Part shown: positions 1-8,654 of the stretch, piece by piece
Numbering within the stretch: the stretch's first letter is position 1
How the letters are laid out: every line of letters starts with the position of its first letter
Assembly (NCBI RefSeq): GCF_003369915.1
Contig: NC_046673.1
Span: 13,004,001 to 13,068,000, forward strand
DNA from: Drosophila miranda
Taxonomy: Eukaryota; Arthropoda; Insecta; Diptera; Drosophilidae
DNA length: 64,000 nt
Reading direction: 5' to 3'
The notes under the pieces: model-generated
Database searches by the model: none
Seen by the model: only the letters and a program-made list of their open reading frames with translations
What the model was told of the DNA's origin: nothing
Translations under genes and position numbers: made by a program

Positions 1-425
1 TAGGATTATCCTCTACCGCACGCAGCCTCAGCTAATCTTACCCAGTAAATCCAATGCGAGATCGGCTCATAGTCCACGGCATGAATATTCTTCAGTACGA
101 ATATCTGGAGAGAGCGGCACAACACAGAGAACGGCAGCAAATATCGAAAGCACAGGGAACATAAAGTGGTGGAATAAGATGAATCCAACTATTAACAATC
201 CACGTTCCCCATTCACCCGCTCGCGGGGTATTTTCGGATCCATGGGATCCTTCGTCTTTACCGACCAGCAGCAGCAGCAGCAGCCGGGGCTGCAGGTCCC
301 CCCGAAGGTTCCGCCGACAAGAATGGACTCAATGCGATGCTCTTCCTAGGCCAAATCCACACCAGTCCTCTGCTGTCCCGCCCAATGGGTCCAATAGGTC
401 ACGCTCACCCCCCACCTTCCCTCCG

Positions 426-1175
426 ATGGGGGATTCAGATGGATTCAATGCTGTGCCACAGATGGCTTCGATGGGACCACCGCCCGTGTTGAGCTCCCTC
501 TGGACAGGCGGCGCTTCTCCGGACAGCCGCGGAGACTACTTCGACGACCTCCACGAAGAGTACTCCGACTGCCGCTACGAGGGCGACTACGAGGGCGACT
601 ACTCGATGCCCACCGAGGAGGACCAAGAGGAGTCGTGCTCCTGTCAGAGCCAGACCTGTCAGAGCCAGACCTGTCAGAGCCAGAGCGAGTTCAGCTCGAT
701 AGAGCGCACCGAGTCGGACTCGGAGTGGGAGGAGCTCTCCGACGGCCCTTCCCCCAGGGTCTCCCCGCTGGAGTCCCTCGGCGCAGTCGTGCTCTCCACA
801 ATGCAGCCGGAGCACCGTCAGCGCATGGTGGCCTTGTACCACCTCGTCTTGGAGACCGCTGTGGTCAAGGTCGTGCTGCTGGTACTGCAACTGCTGTGCT
901 GCGCGGTGTTCTGGCTGGTCGAGAAGACCGTGGGCTTCAACGAAACCGTCGGCTCGAAGCGCCACCGATTGTGGAACAGCAAGTTCAAGCTGCGCACCAT
1001 CCAGCGCCAGTTGCTGTGGCGCATGGCCAATGCCCGGGGTGTCTTTGCCGTTCTCATGACCACGCCCTGGCTGTTCTCCCTCAGACTCCTGGGATTCATC
1101 CTGTCGCTGGCGGCGCTCCTGAAGAAGACCGTCGAGCAGCTGGTGTTCCAGATACGCCTGCACCTCGTGCTCTAG
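426..1175 (+). CDS. Uncharacterised acidic protein with two hydrophobic segments, copy 1
   Basis: A 249-codon open frame that I do not recognise. Residues 35-110 are acidic and Ser/Tyr-rich with three CQSQT-type repeats (about 71-87). The C-terminal half is basic and holds two long hydrophobic stretches (about 145-166 and 206-232), so membrane association is likely. An upstream frame from the ATG at 179 encodes a serine/proline-rich start and a polyglutamine run but stops at 347-349. One extra C in the C6 run near 300 and one in the C6 run near 405 would join it to this frame. The true N-terminus is therefore uncertain, with 426 the first ATG I can support. The frame stays open in both duplicates, which argues that it is real. 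Confidence 0.6.
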   Translation: MGDSDGFNAVPQMASMGPPPVLSSLWTGGASPDSRGDYFDDLHEEYSDCRYEGDYEGDYSMPTEEDQEESCSCQSQTCQSQTCQSQSEFSSIERTESDSEWEELSDGPSPRVSPLESLGAVVLSTMQPEHRQRMVALYHLVLETAVVKVVLLVLQLLCCAVFWLVEKTVGFNETVGSKRHRLWNSKFKLRTIQRQLLWRMANARGVFAVLMTTPWLFSLRLLGFILSLAALLKKTVEQLVFQIRLHLVL

Positions 1176-1831
1176 GGGCAGCCATCGAGCAGAAAGCAGC
1201 AAGCAGTATCCAATCACACACTGACAGAAGACACACGGCCACACGATGACACTCCACCCCTCCCCTCAGAGATGTTTGCACTTCCATTTGGGCATCTATT
1301 TTCGTTGATGCTGGCATCGCAATACACGGAATCGTCTCTCCGTTTTTGGCCGCAATGAAAATAGATACATACCGAAATATTCGAAATTCAAAGTCAATTC
1401 CCACGAGAGAGCGAGACAGGCCTTCTTCTTTTGGTTTACGGCCTTTCTTTCTTCTGCCTTTGGCATCGCCCACTCCACTCTCTTTATTTTTCTTGCATTA
1501 AATTGGCAATAATAAAAAAAAAAAAAAAATACCGGTAACGGCACGTTGGCACGTTCCTTTCGACGAAAATTTTGTGGTTTTTCTTCCTTGTGACCTGAAT
1601 TTGATGTGATTTTTGTTATTCTTCTTCCTGACGTGAATTTGACGTTAAATGACATGTTAAATCGTTAAATATTTAATCCTTTTAAATATCGATATGCATT
1701 CAATCGATGAATCGATATTTTCAGCACATGCAACCTTGCTACCGGCAGCCGATTTCCAGTACTGGACACCGCTATCAACAAAGTTCTTTAATTCTTATTT
1801 AAATGAATTTTTGACAAAACAACGGCAAGAA
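1176..1831. other. Spacer with 3' UTR and USP39 promoter, copy 1
   Basis: AT-rich, with an A-rich run near 1512-1528 and the DRE cluster near 1687. It is duplicated at 5375-6030. I see no additional gene. Confidence 0.5.
1687..1694. promoter_or_regulatory. DRE motif (TATCGATA) of the truncated USP39 copy
   Basis: Perfect palindromic TATCGATA, followed by two further ATCGAT cores within 30 bases. It lies about 140 bases upstream of the duplicated USP39 start codon. DREs bind DREF and are typical of Drosophila housekeeping promoters. Because the motif was duplicated with the gene fragment, the truncated copy probably kept its promoter. Confidence 0.7.
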
Positions 1832-2196
1832 ATGGCGCAAACGAAATCCACAGGTAGTTAACATGTCTTCCCAAGCTTCTAGAAAAAACTTAACAGCATT
1901 CCATATGTTTAGCAGCTAAGCGCCCCAGGCTGGACAACAGGCCGGCAAATATGCAAGAAGACGATGGTAAGTGAATTTGAACAGCCCTAGCATGATGGCA
2001 AATCATTTTCACTCTTTTCCACCATGCAGAGACGCCATCCGTGTTCAATCCGAAGTATCGCGTGTGTCCCTACCTGGACACGATCAACCGCAATCTGTTG
2101 GACTTTGATTTCGAGAAGCTTTGCTCCGTTTCGCTGACGCGGATTAATGGTAGCCAGTGGCGTCGACAACCTCCTGCACCTCACAGAACCTATTGA
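1832..2196 (+). pseudogene. 5' fragment of duplicated USP39, ending in a chimeric tail
   Basis: Exons 1832-1853, 1916-1966 and 2030 onward repeat the start of USP39 with intact splice sites. At 2149 the sequence leaves USP39 and enters the reductase gene on its antisense side. The frame then adds about 16 junk codons and stops at 2194-2196, giving a predicted 79-residue product. It keeps only the first part of the zinc-finger region (CPYLDTINRNLLDFDF) and lacks the peptidase-like domain entirely. It cannot do the work of USP39, but it has a promoter and introns, so it may be transcribed. Confidence 0.85.
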
Positions 2197-2863
2197 GCGG
2201 AATGTGGGCCAGCAGGGGTCCGCTCTTGCCGGGATCCGACCAATTGTCACGCCCCATTTTGGTCAGCACCACCGTGGGATTGACCGAATTGACTCGTATC
2301 CGACGTGGACCCAGCTCCAGGGCCAATGACTTGGTCAGCGAGTCGAGGGCCGCCTTGGTGGCACTGTACGCGGTATGACCGGCAAACGAGCGCGATGCCG
2401 CTATCGAGGAGACATTCACAATGGAGGCTCCATCGCGGAGCTTGGGCAGCAGGGCCTGGGTCACATTGAAGACGGCCTTGATGTTCACATTAAAGTGGCT
2501 GGAAGCAAACAATTAATGCAATTTTTATTCTTGACAGAGATCTCTTTACGCTCACGTATCAAAGTCCTGTTCGGTGAGCTCCTCGAATGGCTTGATGATG
2601 GCCACTCCGGCATTGTTCACCAGTCCGTCCAAGAGTGGCACCTTGGCCAGGGCCTCTCTCACCGGCTGCCACTCGGCCAGGTCCAGCTGCAGGGGCTGAA
2701 TGTGCTTGGGATCAAAGGCAGCTAGCTCCTTGAGCTGTGCCTCGCTGCGGGCCACTGCTATGACCGTGGCTCCCGCGCCTGCCAGCTCTTTGACCAGTGC
2801 TTGGCCGATGCCCGCACCGGCGCCCGTCACCAAGATCACCTTGTTTTTGAGATCGGCCCACAT
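2144..2863 (-). pseudogene. DCXR-like short-chain reductase, 3'-truncated copy
   Basis: Two exons, 2556-2863 and 2144-2498, flank a 57-nt GT-AG intron (2499-2555). The 220-residue product is a classical short-chain dehydrogenase/reductase closest to dicarbonyl/L-xylulose reductase. It has a TGAGAGIG cofactor-binding loop (13-20), NNAG in the middle, catalytic Ser134, and Tyr147-Lys151 in YSATK. Family members run to about 244 residues. This copy is cut at residue 219 by the duplication junction and ends with one foreign His and TAA. The missing tail forms the last core strand and subunit contacts, so it is probably inactive. If the duplication is a simple tandem one, the intact gene lies just left of the window. 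Confidence 0.85.
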
Positions 2864-3560
2864 GATGAACGTGTTGTTGATCTCTAGCTTCTAGTTGCGT
2901 TGCTGCGGAAACTTTCGCTCTGTGTGTACGGAGATCGTATTAAGAACTGGAACTATTTGACACCTTATCGCTCTAATCTGCTGGCCAAAGCTCTGCCAAG
3001 ACGAGAGCTTTGGATTGCGGTAGGGCGTTTAAAGTCGTTGAAAATAACTCAGAGATTCTCTCAGCAGCTTTAATCAACCAGACCGACCAGCTATAAAAAT
3101 GTATAAATAGAGCCGCCTTTTTCCGATAAGCGATATCTAAAGTTGTCTTCTACGCCAGGCGATACTTCTTAAAGTTTACCCTGGCTTGATCTACTAACAC
3201 TAACCCCTAACCATACAGTATATCCAGAGATGTGCCAGTTCATACACCGAACATGTCGCACACGAACTTTCTTGATTAGATCCCCGGGTTATCAAGCCCA
3301 GCTGGCTTTTTCTCACTAAAATATGTGATTGTATGCTTTTCCCGTTTTCAAAGTTTATCAGAAGAATATACATAATATATTTCATACATATGCTTGAAGT
3401 ATCAGGTCCCATCACGGCAGAGAAGACCCCGGCATTCCCAAAAGAAATCAAGACTCAAACCCTCGGCTAATGTCCAACTATGTATCAGTACAGTCTTTTA
3501 ATTAAAGAAATTTTGTAAGGACAAGAGTTCGAGTAGAGTTCTAAAAATTATGAAACACCG
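2864..3560. other. Intergenic spacer upstream of the reductase copy
   Basis: AT-rich DNA with no convincing open frame. It should contain the minus-strand reductase promoter. A plus-strand TATA-like stretch (CTATAAAAATG, about 3088) stands before the UBX pseudogene, but no transcript can be assigned to it. Confidence 0.4.
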
Positions 3561-3913
3561 TAGACGCCTTGGAGGAGATATTGGACACGCGCTCCGACTT
3601 GCTGAGAGTTGAGGGCAAGCGGATCCGAAGCCTGGTCATCCTTTGGCTCTGTGCGGGTCTTGCCGGAGCAGCATACCAAAGGCAGACTGAGCCTTAACGA
3701 GAAGTCGGCCATGACGACGGTCCAGCTGCGTCTCTCCGATGGCAATCCGCTTCAATCTGACCCACAAGGTGGGCGACCTCAACCGCTATATCCGCCTGGC
3801 ACGGCCCCAGTACTCCAGCCGGAGATTCATGCAATGTGGTCGTCATCCAGCACATGAACGAGGATCCGCCCGAGCAGTCCTCCTCCGACATTTCTGATGT
3901 TACTTTGGACTAA
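3561..3913 (+). pseudogene. Broken UBX-domain (p47/NSFL1C-like) pseudogene
   Basis: Three frames in succession resemble the UBX domain of p47, the p97/VCP cofactor. They read SAMTTVQLRLSDG (to about 3742), then after a frameshift IRFNLTHKVGDLNRYIRLAR and PQYSSRRF (about 3745-3830), then in a third frame NVVVIQHMNEDPPE, with a stop at 3911-3913. The roughly 25 residues that normally separate the ARPQY segment from the VVVIQ strand are missing. No introns interrupt the remnant, so it may be an old retrocopy or a decayed lineage-specific paralogue. Upstream sequence to 3561 is open in one frame but I could not match it. Confidence 0.65.
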
Positions 3914-4198
3914 AAATCAATACAGACAGTTAATAATGACAATGAATAGGATATGGTTAGCTAAAGAATTTGGGCAGATATCTTGTCTCACCTTGTTGAT
4001 GGGACACTAAAACTTTTCTGGCCGCTTGCAGCAGTCGACCTCATCGTGGACATTGTCACAGTTGGTGGTACCACCGCAGACCAGAGCCCTCGATGGCAAT
4101 GTCCAGAGTTAGCCAACAAGCTGACCTTTAGGCCATTTGCCAGCGAACGCTTGATCCTGTGACTTCTGCCTTCGATCTGGTAGAAGTTAAAGAAGGAT
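3914..4198. other. Spacer before duplication copy 2
   Basis: No gene I can support. On the minus strand about 4018-4100 reads as a short cysteine-rich stretch ([17 protein letters not shown]) closed by stops on both sides. It could be a decayed exon. Confidence 0.3.
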
Positions 4199-4534
4199 TA
4201 GGATTATCCTCTACCGCACGCAGCCTCAGCTAATCTTACCCAGTAAATGCAATGCGAGATCGGCTCATAGTCCACGGCATGAATATTCTTCAGTACGAAT
4301 ATCTGGAGAGAGCGGCACAACACAGAGAACGGCAGCAAATATCGAAAGCACAGGGAACATAAAGTGGTGGAATAAGATGAATCCAACTATTAACAATCCA
4401 CGTTCCCCATTCACCCGCTCGCGGGGTATTTTCGGATCCATGGGATCCTTCGTCTTTACCGACCAGCAGCAGCAGCAGCAGCCGGGGCTGCAGGTCCCCC
4501 CGAAGGTTCCACCGACAAGAATGGACTCAATGCG

Positions 4535-5374
4535 ATGCTCTTCCTAGGCCAAATCCACACCAGTCCTCTGCTGTCCCGCCCAATGGGTCCAATAGGTCAC
4601 GCTCACCCCCCCACCTTCCCTCCGATGGGGGATTCAGATGGATTCAATGCTGTGCCACAGATGGCTTCGATGGGACCACCGCCCGTGTTGAGCTCCCTCT
4701 GGACAGGCGGCGCTTCTCCGGACAGCCGCGGAGACTACTACGACGACCTCCACGAAGAGTACTCCGACTGCCGCTACGAGGGCGACTACGAGGGCGACTA
4801 CTCGATGCCCACCGAGGAGGACCAAGAGGAGTCGTGCTCCTGTCAGAGCCAGACCTGTCAGAGCCAGACCTGTCAGAGCCAGAGCGAGTTCAGCTCGATA
4901 GAGCGCACCGAGTCGGACTCGGAGTGGGAGGAGCTCTCCGACGGCCCTTCCCCCAGGGTCTCCCCGCTGGAGTCCCTCGGCGCAGTCGTGCTCTCCACAA
5001 TGCAGCCGGAGCACCGTCAGCGCATGGTGGCCTTGTACCACCTCGTCTTGGAGACCGCTGTGGTCAAGGTCGTGCTGCTGGTACTGCAACTGCTGTGCTG
5101 CGCGGTGTTCTGGCTGGTCGAGAAGACCGTGGGCTTCAACGAAACCGTCGGCTCGAAGCGCCACCGATTGTGGAACAGCAAGTTCAAGCTGCGCACCATC
5201 CAGCGCCAGTTGCTGTGGCGCATGGCCAATGCCCGGGGTGTCTTTGCCGTTCTCATGACCACGCCCTGGCTGTTCTCCCTCAGACTCCTGGGATTCATCC
5301 TGTCGCTGGCGGCGCTCCTGAAGAAGACCGTCGAGCAGCTGGTGTTCCAGATACGCCTGCACCTCGTGCTCTAG
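4535..5374 (+). CDS. Uncharacterised acidic protein with two hydrophobic segments, copy 2
   Basis: Copy 2 of the gene at 426-1175. An extra C near 4608 keeps 30 further upstream codons in frame, beginning MLFLGQIHTSPLLSRP, giving 279 residues from the ATG at 4535. The polyglutamine-containing frame from the ATG at 4377 still stops early, but one added C in the C6 run near 4498 would extend the protein to about 332 residues. That suggests either a homopolymer sequencing error or a real frameshift. The C-terminal 249 residues match copy 1 apart from Tyr for Phe in the GDY(F/Y)DD motif. Function unknown; the two hydrophobic segments suggest membrane association. Confidence 0.6.
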   Translation: MLFLGQIHTSPLLSRPMGPIGHAHPPTFPPMGDSDGFNAVPQMASMGPPPVLSSLWTGGASPDSRGDYYDDLHEEYSDCRYEGDYEGDYSMPTEEDQEESCSCQSQTCQSQTCQSQSEFSSIERTESDSEWEELSDGPSPRVSPLESLGAVVLSTMQPEHRQRMVALYHLVLETAVVKVVLLVLQLLCCAVFWLVEKTVGFNETVGSKRHRLWNSKFKLRTIQRQLLWRMANARGVFAVLMTTPWLFSLRLLGFILSLAALLKKTVEQLVFQIRLHLVL

Positions 5375-5885
5375 GGGCAGCCATCGAGCAGAAAGCAGCA
5401 AGCAGTATCCAATCACACACTGACAGAAGACACACGGCCACACGATGACACTCCACCCCTCCCCTCAGAGATGTTTGCACTTCCATTTGGGCATCTATTT
5501 TCGTTGATGCTGGCATCGCAATACACGGAATCGTCTCTCCGTTTTTGGCCGCAATGAAAATAGATACATACCGAAATATTCGAAATTCAAAGTCAATTCC
5601 CACGAGAGAGCGAGACAGGCCTTCTTCTTTTGGTTTACGGCCTTTCTTTCTTCTGCCTTTGGCATCGACAACTCCACTCTCTTTATTTTTCTTGCATTAA
5701 TTTGGCAATAATAAAAAAAAAAAAAAAATACCGGTAACGGCACGTTGGCACGTTCCTTTCGACGAAAATTTTGTGGTTTTTCTTCCTTGTGACCTGAATT
5801 TGATGTGATTTTTGTTATTCTTCTTCCTGACGTGAATTTGACGTTAAATGACATGTTAAATCGTTAAATATTTAATCCTTTTAAA

Positions 5886-5893
5886 TATCGATA
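5886..5893. promoter_or_regulatory. DRE motif (TATCGATA) of the USP39 promoter
   Basis: Perfect TATCGATA about 140 bases upstream of the USP39 ATG. Two more ATCGAT cores follow within 30 bases. This is a typical DREF-type housekeeping promoter element with no TATA box at the expected distance. Confidence 0.75.
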
Positions 5894-6030
5894 TGCATTC
5901 AATCGATGAATCGATATTTTCAGCACATGCAACCTTGCTACCGGCAGCCGATTTCCAGTACTGGACACCGCTATCAACAAAGTTCTTGAATTCATATTTA
6001 AATGAATTTTTGACAAAACAACGGCAAGAA

Positions 6031-7696
6031 ATGGCGCAAACGAACTCCACAGGTAGTTAACATGTCTTCCCAAGCTTCTAGAAAAAACTTAACAGCATTC
6101 CATATGTTTAGCAGCTAAGCGCCCCAGGCTGGACAACAGGCCGGCAAATATGCAAGAAGACGATGGTAAGTGAATTTGAACAGCCCTAGCATGATGGTAA
6201 ATCATTTTCACTCTTTTCCACCATGCAGAGACGCCATCCGTGTTCAATCCGAAGTATCGCGTGTGTCCCTACCTGGACACGATCAACCGCAATCTGTTGG
6301 ACTTTGATTTCGAGAAGCTTTGCTCCGTTTCGCTGACGCGGATTAATGTGTACGCTTGCTTGGTGTGCGGCAAGTATTTCCAGGGACGCGGCACTAACAC
6401 GCACGCCTATACGCATTCGGTGGGCGAGGCGCATCATGTGTTCCTCAATCTCCACACACTGAGATTCTACTGCCTGCCGGACAACTACGAGATCATCGAC
6501 TCGTCGCTGGACGACATCAAATACGTGCTAAACCCGACCTTCACCAAGCAGGAAATAAGCAAACTCGACTTCGTCCTGCCGAAGCAGTCGCGCACCGTCG
6601 ACGGCATCCTCTATCTGCCCGGCGTCGTCGGTCTGAACAACATCAAAGCCAACGACTACTGTAACGTGGTGCTACACGCCCTCTCGCACGTGGGCCCCCT
6701 GCGGGACTACTTCCTGCGCGAGCAGAGCTACGCAAAGATCAAGCGGCCGCCGGGCGACTCGATGTTCACCCTGGTGCAGCGCTTCGGCGAGCTGATGCGA
6801 AAAATGTGGAATCCGCGCAACTTCAAGGCTCACGTCTCGCCGCACGAAATGCTGCAGGCGGTGGTGCTATGGTCGAGTAAGCGCTTTCAAATAACAGAGC
6901 AGGGCGATCCCATTGACTTTCTCTCCTGGTTCCTCAACACCCTCCATCGCGCCCTCAAGGGCAACAAGCAACCCAACTCCTCCATTCTGTATAACATCTT
7001 CCTTGGCGAAATGCAGATATTTACGCGCAAAATGCCGCCCGTAGAGCTGGACGACGCAGCCAAGGAGAAACTGCTCGCCACCGAGGAGTACCAGGATCAG
7101 GTGGAGCACACAAACTTTATCTATCTCACCTGCGACCTGCCGCCGCCACCTCTGTTCACCGACGAGTTCCGCGAGAACATCATTCCGCAAGTGAATCTCT
7201 ACCAGCTGCTGGGCAAGTTCAATGGCAGTGCCGAGAAAGAGTACAAAACCTACAAGGACAACTTCATGAAACGCTTCGAGATCACCCGATTGCCGCAGTT
7301 CATTATCTTGTACATTAAGCGGTTCACCAAGAACACGTTCTTCTTGGAGAAGAATCCCACCATTGTCAATTTTCCCATCAAGTGAGTATCGCTGGCGATT
7401 TCGTGGAGTATTTGCTCACCTCTGCCCCTCTTCCCGCCAGGAACGTGGACTTTGGTGACATTCTGGGCATGCGCCAGAGGGACAAGGATGTCAAGGATAC
7501 CAAATACAATCTGGTGGCGAATATTGTCCACGACGGTGACCCCAAGAAGGGCACTTATCGCGCCCACATTCTGCACAAGGCAAACGGGCAGTGGTACGAG
7601 ATGCAGGACTTGCATGTCACCGAAATCCTACCCCAGATGATCACCCTCACCGAGTCCTACATTCAGATCTACGAGCGCAGTTCGGATCCCTCATGA
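6031..7696 (+). CDS. USP39/Sad1-like spliceosomal pseudo-deubiquitinase
   Basis: Exons 6031-6052, 6115-6165, 6229-7381 and 7441-7696 give 493 residues. An N-terminal UBP zinc finger (CPYLDTINR..., CLVCGKYFQGRG, HSV..HHVFLNLHT) is followed by a ubiquitin-peptidase fold with PGVVGLNNIKANDY, NPRNFKAHVSPHEMLQAVV and IVNFPI. It matches human USP39 throughout. USP39 is a U4/U6.U5 tri-snRNP factor needed for pre-mRNA splicing in the nucleus. The usual active-site Cys of the family is Asp here (NDYCN, with a Cys two positions later), as in other USP39 proteins, so no peptidase activity is expected. It is the D. melanogaster CG7288-type gene, although I am less sure of that identifier. A truncated duplicate lies at 1832-2196. 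Confidence 0.95.
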
Positions 7697-7796
7697 TCCA
7701 AGCGCTCATGGTCCCTTTCTAGTTTATTTTTTGTACTGAAAATACCTCCATACCACGAGCTATAATACAAGCTATAGTCCAGACAGACCAGACTAT

Positions 7797-7802
7797 AATA
7801 AA
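7797..7802 (+). terminator. USP39 polyadenylation signal
   Basis: AATAAA about 100 bases after the USP39 stop codon and upstream of the next gene. Confidence 0.6.
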
Positions 7803-8031
7803 CCCTTGTATTTCTATTCGATTTATGATTCAACTCCCTATGCTCCGCCTTTCTATCTTTCCTTGTGGCTGCTGTTTTCAGCTGTTCCATCAGATGGTAA
7901 GCCGTGCGCATGCCTGGGCTCCCCCACAATTCCCAAGGGGTGAAGGGAAGGGGGTACTGGCCCTGGGATTGAGCGCAAGGAAAAAAAATCGATGTTATTG
8001 CCAGTCGGTTGCCAGAGTGTTTGAAAGCAAG

Positions 8032-8654
8032 ATGTCCGAATTGCAGCAGCAGCAGAACAGCTACGAGCAAGAGTGCCAGCGGGCGGAGCTGCTGGGCCTG
8101 CAGGCGCCAGACAAGGACGAGTTTGATCGTAGACTCCAAGCCCGCCTCGAGCAGGAGCAGGCCGACCACGATGCAGCCGAGGCAGTGGTAAGTCCCTGAA
8201 CTCTCCTCTCCACGAACGCTTGACGACATCCTACGGTTTCTTTGCCCGCCCAAAGCTGTTGGAGCAACAAGGCGAAGCGCTCAGAGATGTCGGCGGCAAG
8301 CTGGGCGAACTGAATAGCATTTTGTCCAGCACGCAGCAGAGACTGAACCGATTTAAGCAGACGGCCTGCGGCAGCCTCACCAACATCTTTGCCCGACCCA
8401 GCTCCGGGTCCGTAGATCTGTCTGCAGCAGCAGCAGAAGCAGCAGAGGGAGCCGCGTCCCAGGAAGAGCGTGCCCCTGTCCAAGAGCAGCCCCGGCACCC
8501 ACCCACGGCGGCCGAGGTCAGTGCCGCCAAGGCCGCCAAGCAGCAGCGCATAGACTCGGATCTGGACAAACTGGACGCGCTAATCAACAAGGCGGATAAC
8601 GCCCACATAGCCATGGGCGAGCAGACGAAGCAGATGCGACGCTTGGCCAAGTGA
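8032..8654 (+). CDS. SNAP-29/47-like coiled-coil protein (possible Qbc-SNARE)
   Basis: Exons 8032-8187 and 8256-8654 give 184 residues, starting MSELQQQQNSYEQECQRAEL. The stretch after the intron (LLEQQGEALRDVGGKLGELN through GSLTNIFARP) has the heptad spacing and the closing Gly-x-Leu-x-Asn-x-Phe seen after the first SNARE helix of SNAP-29. The last 40 residues (RIDSDLDKLDALINKA...) form a second heptad region like a short second SNARE helix. If correct, it acts in membrane fusion, soluble or peripheral, since no membrane segment is present. The N-terminal NPF motif of SNAP-29 is absent and the second helix is short. Family assignment is tentative, but the gene itself is well supported by clean splice sites. 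Confidence 0.8.

Larger units (their letters stand above)
1..2149. repeat. Tandem duplication, matching block copy 1
   Basis: This block matches 4199-6348 almost base for base; I count roughly a dozen differences over 2.15 kb. It already matches at base 1, so its left limit is outside the window. The match ends at 2149, inside USP39 coding sequence. Beyond that point copy 1 runs into the 3' coding end of a reductase gene, while copy 2 continues as intact USP39. The spacing of 4,198-4,199 bases (a one-base C-run difference changes it) fits a simple head-to-tail tandem duplication of the unit 2150-6348. Confidence 0.95.
4199..6348. repeat. Tandem duplication, matching block copy 2
   Basis: Second copy of the 2.15 kb block. 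It carries the two-hydrophobic-segment gene, the USP39 promoter with its TATCGATA motif, and USP39 exons 1, 2 and the start of exon 3. Unlike copy 1, the USP39 sequence continues uninterrupted to the right, so this copy sits in the functional USP39 locus. Differences from copy 1 include F to Y at residue 39 of the membrane gene, one extra C in a run near 4608, and a USP39 codon 5 change (AAA in copy 1, AAC here). Confidence 0.95.

Noticed and set aside
179-349. 56-codon polyglutamine ORF as a separate gene
   Set aside because: More likely the frameshifted N-terminus or an upstream ORF of the membrane gene; no independent evidence.
435-1244. 269-codon minus-strand ORF opposite the membrane gene (also 4634-5443)
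   Set aside because: It mirrors the GC-rich plus-strand gene, has biased Leu/Gln/Arg/His composition and no start context; a shadow frame.
4018-4100. Cysteine-rich stretch on the minus strand
   Set aside because: Only about 30 codons, closed by stops, with no splice context I trust; left as a note in the spacer.
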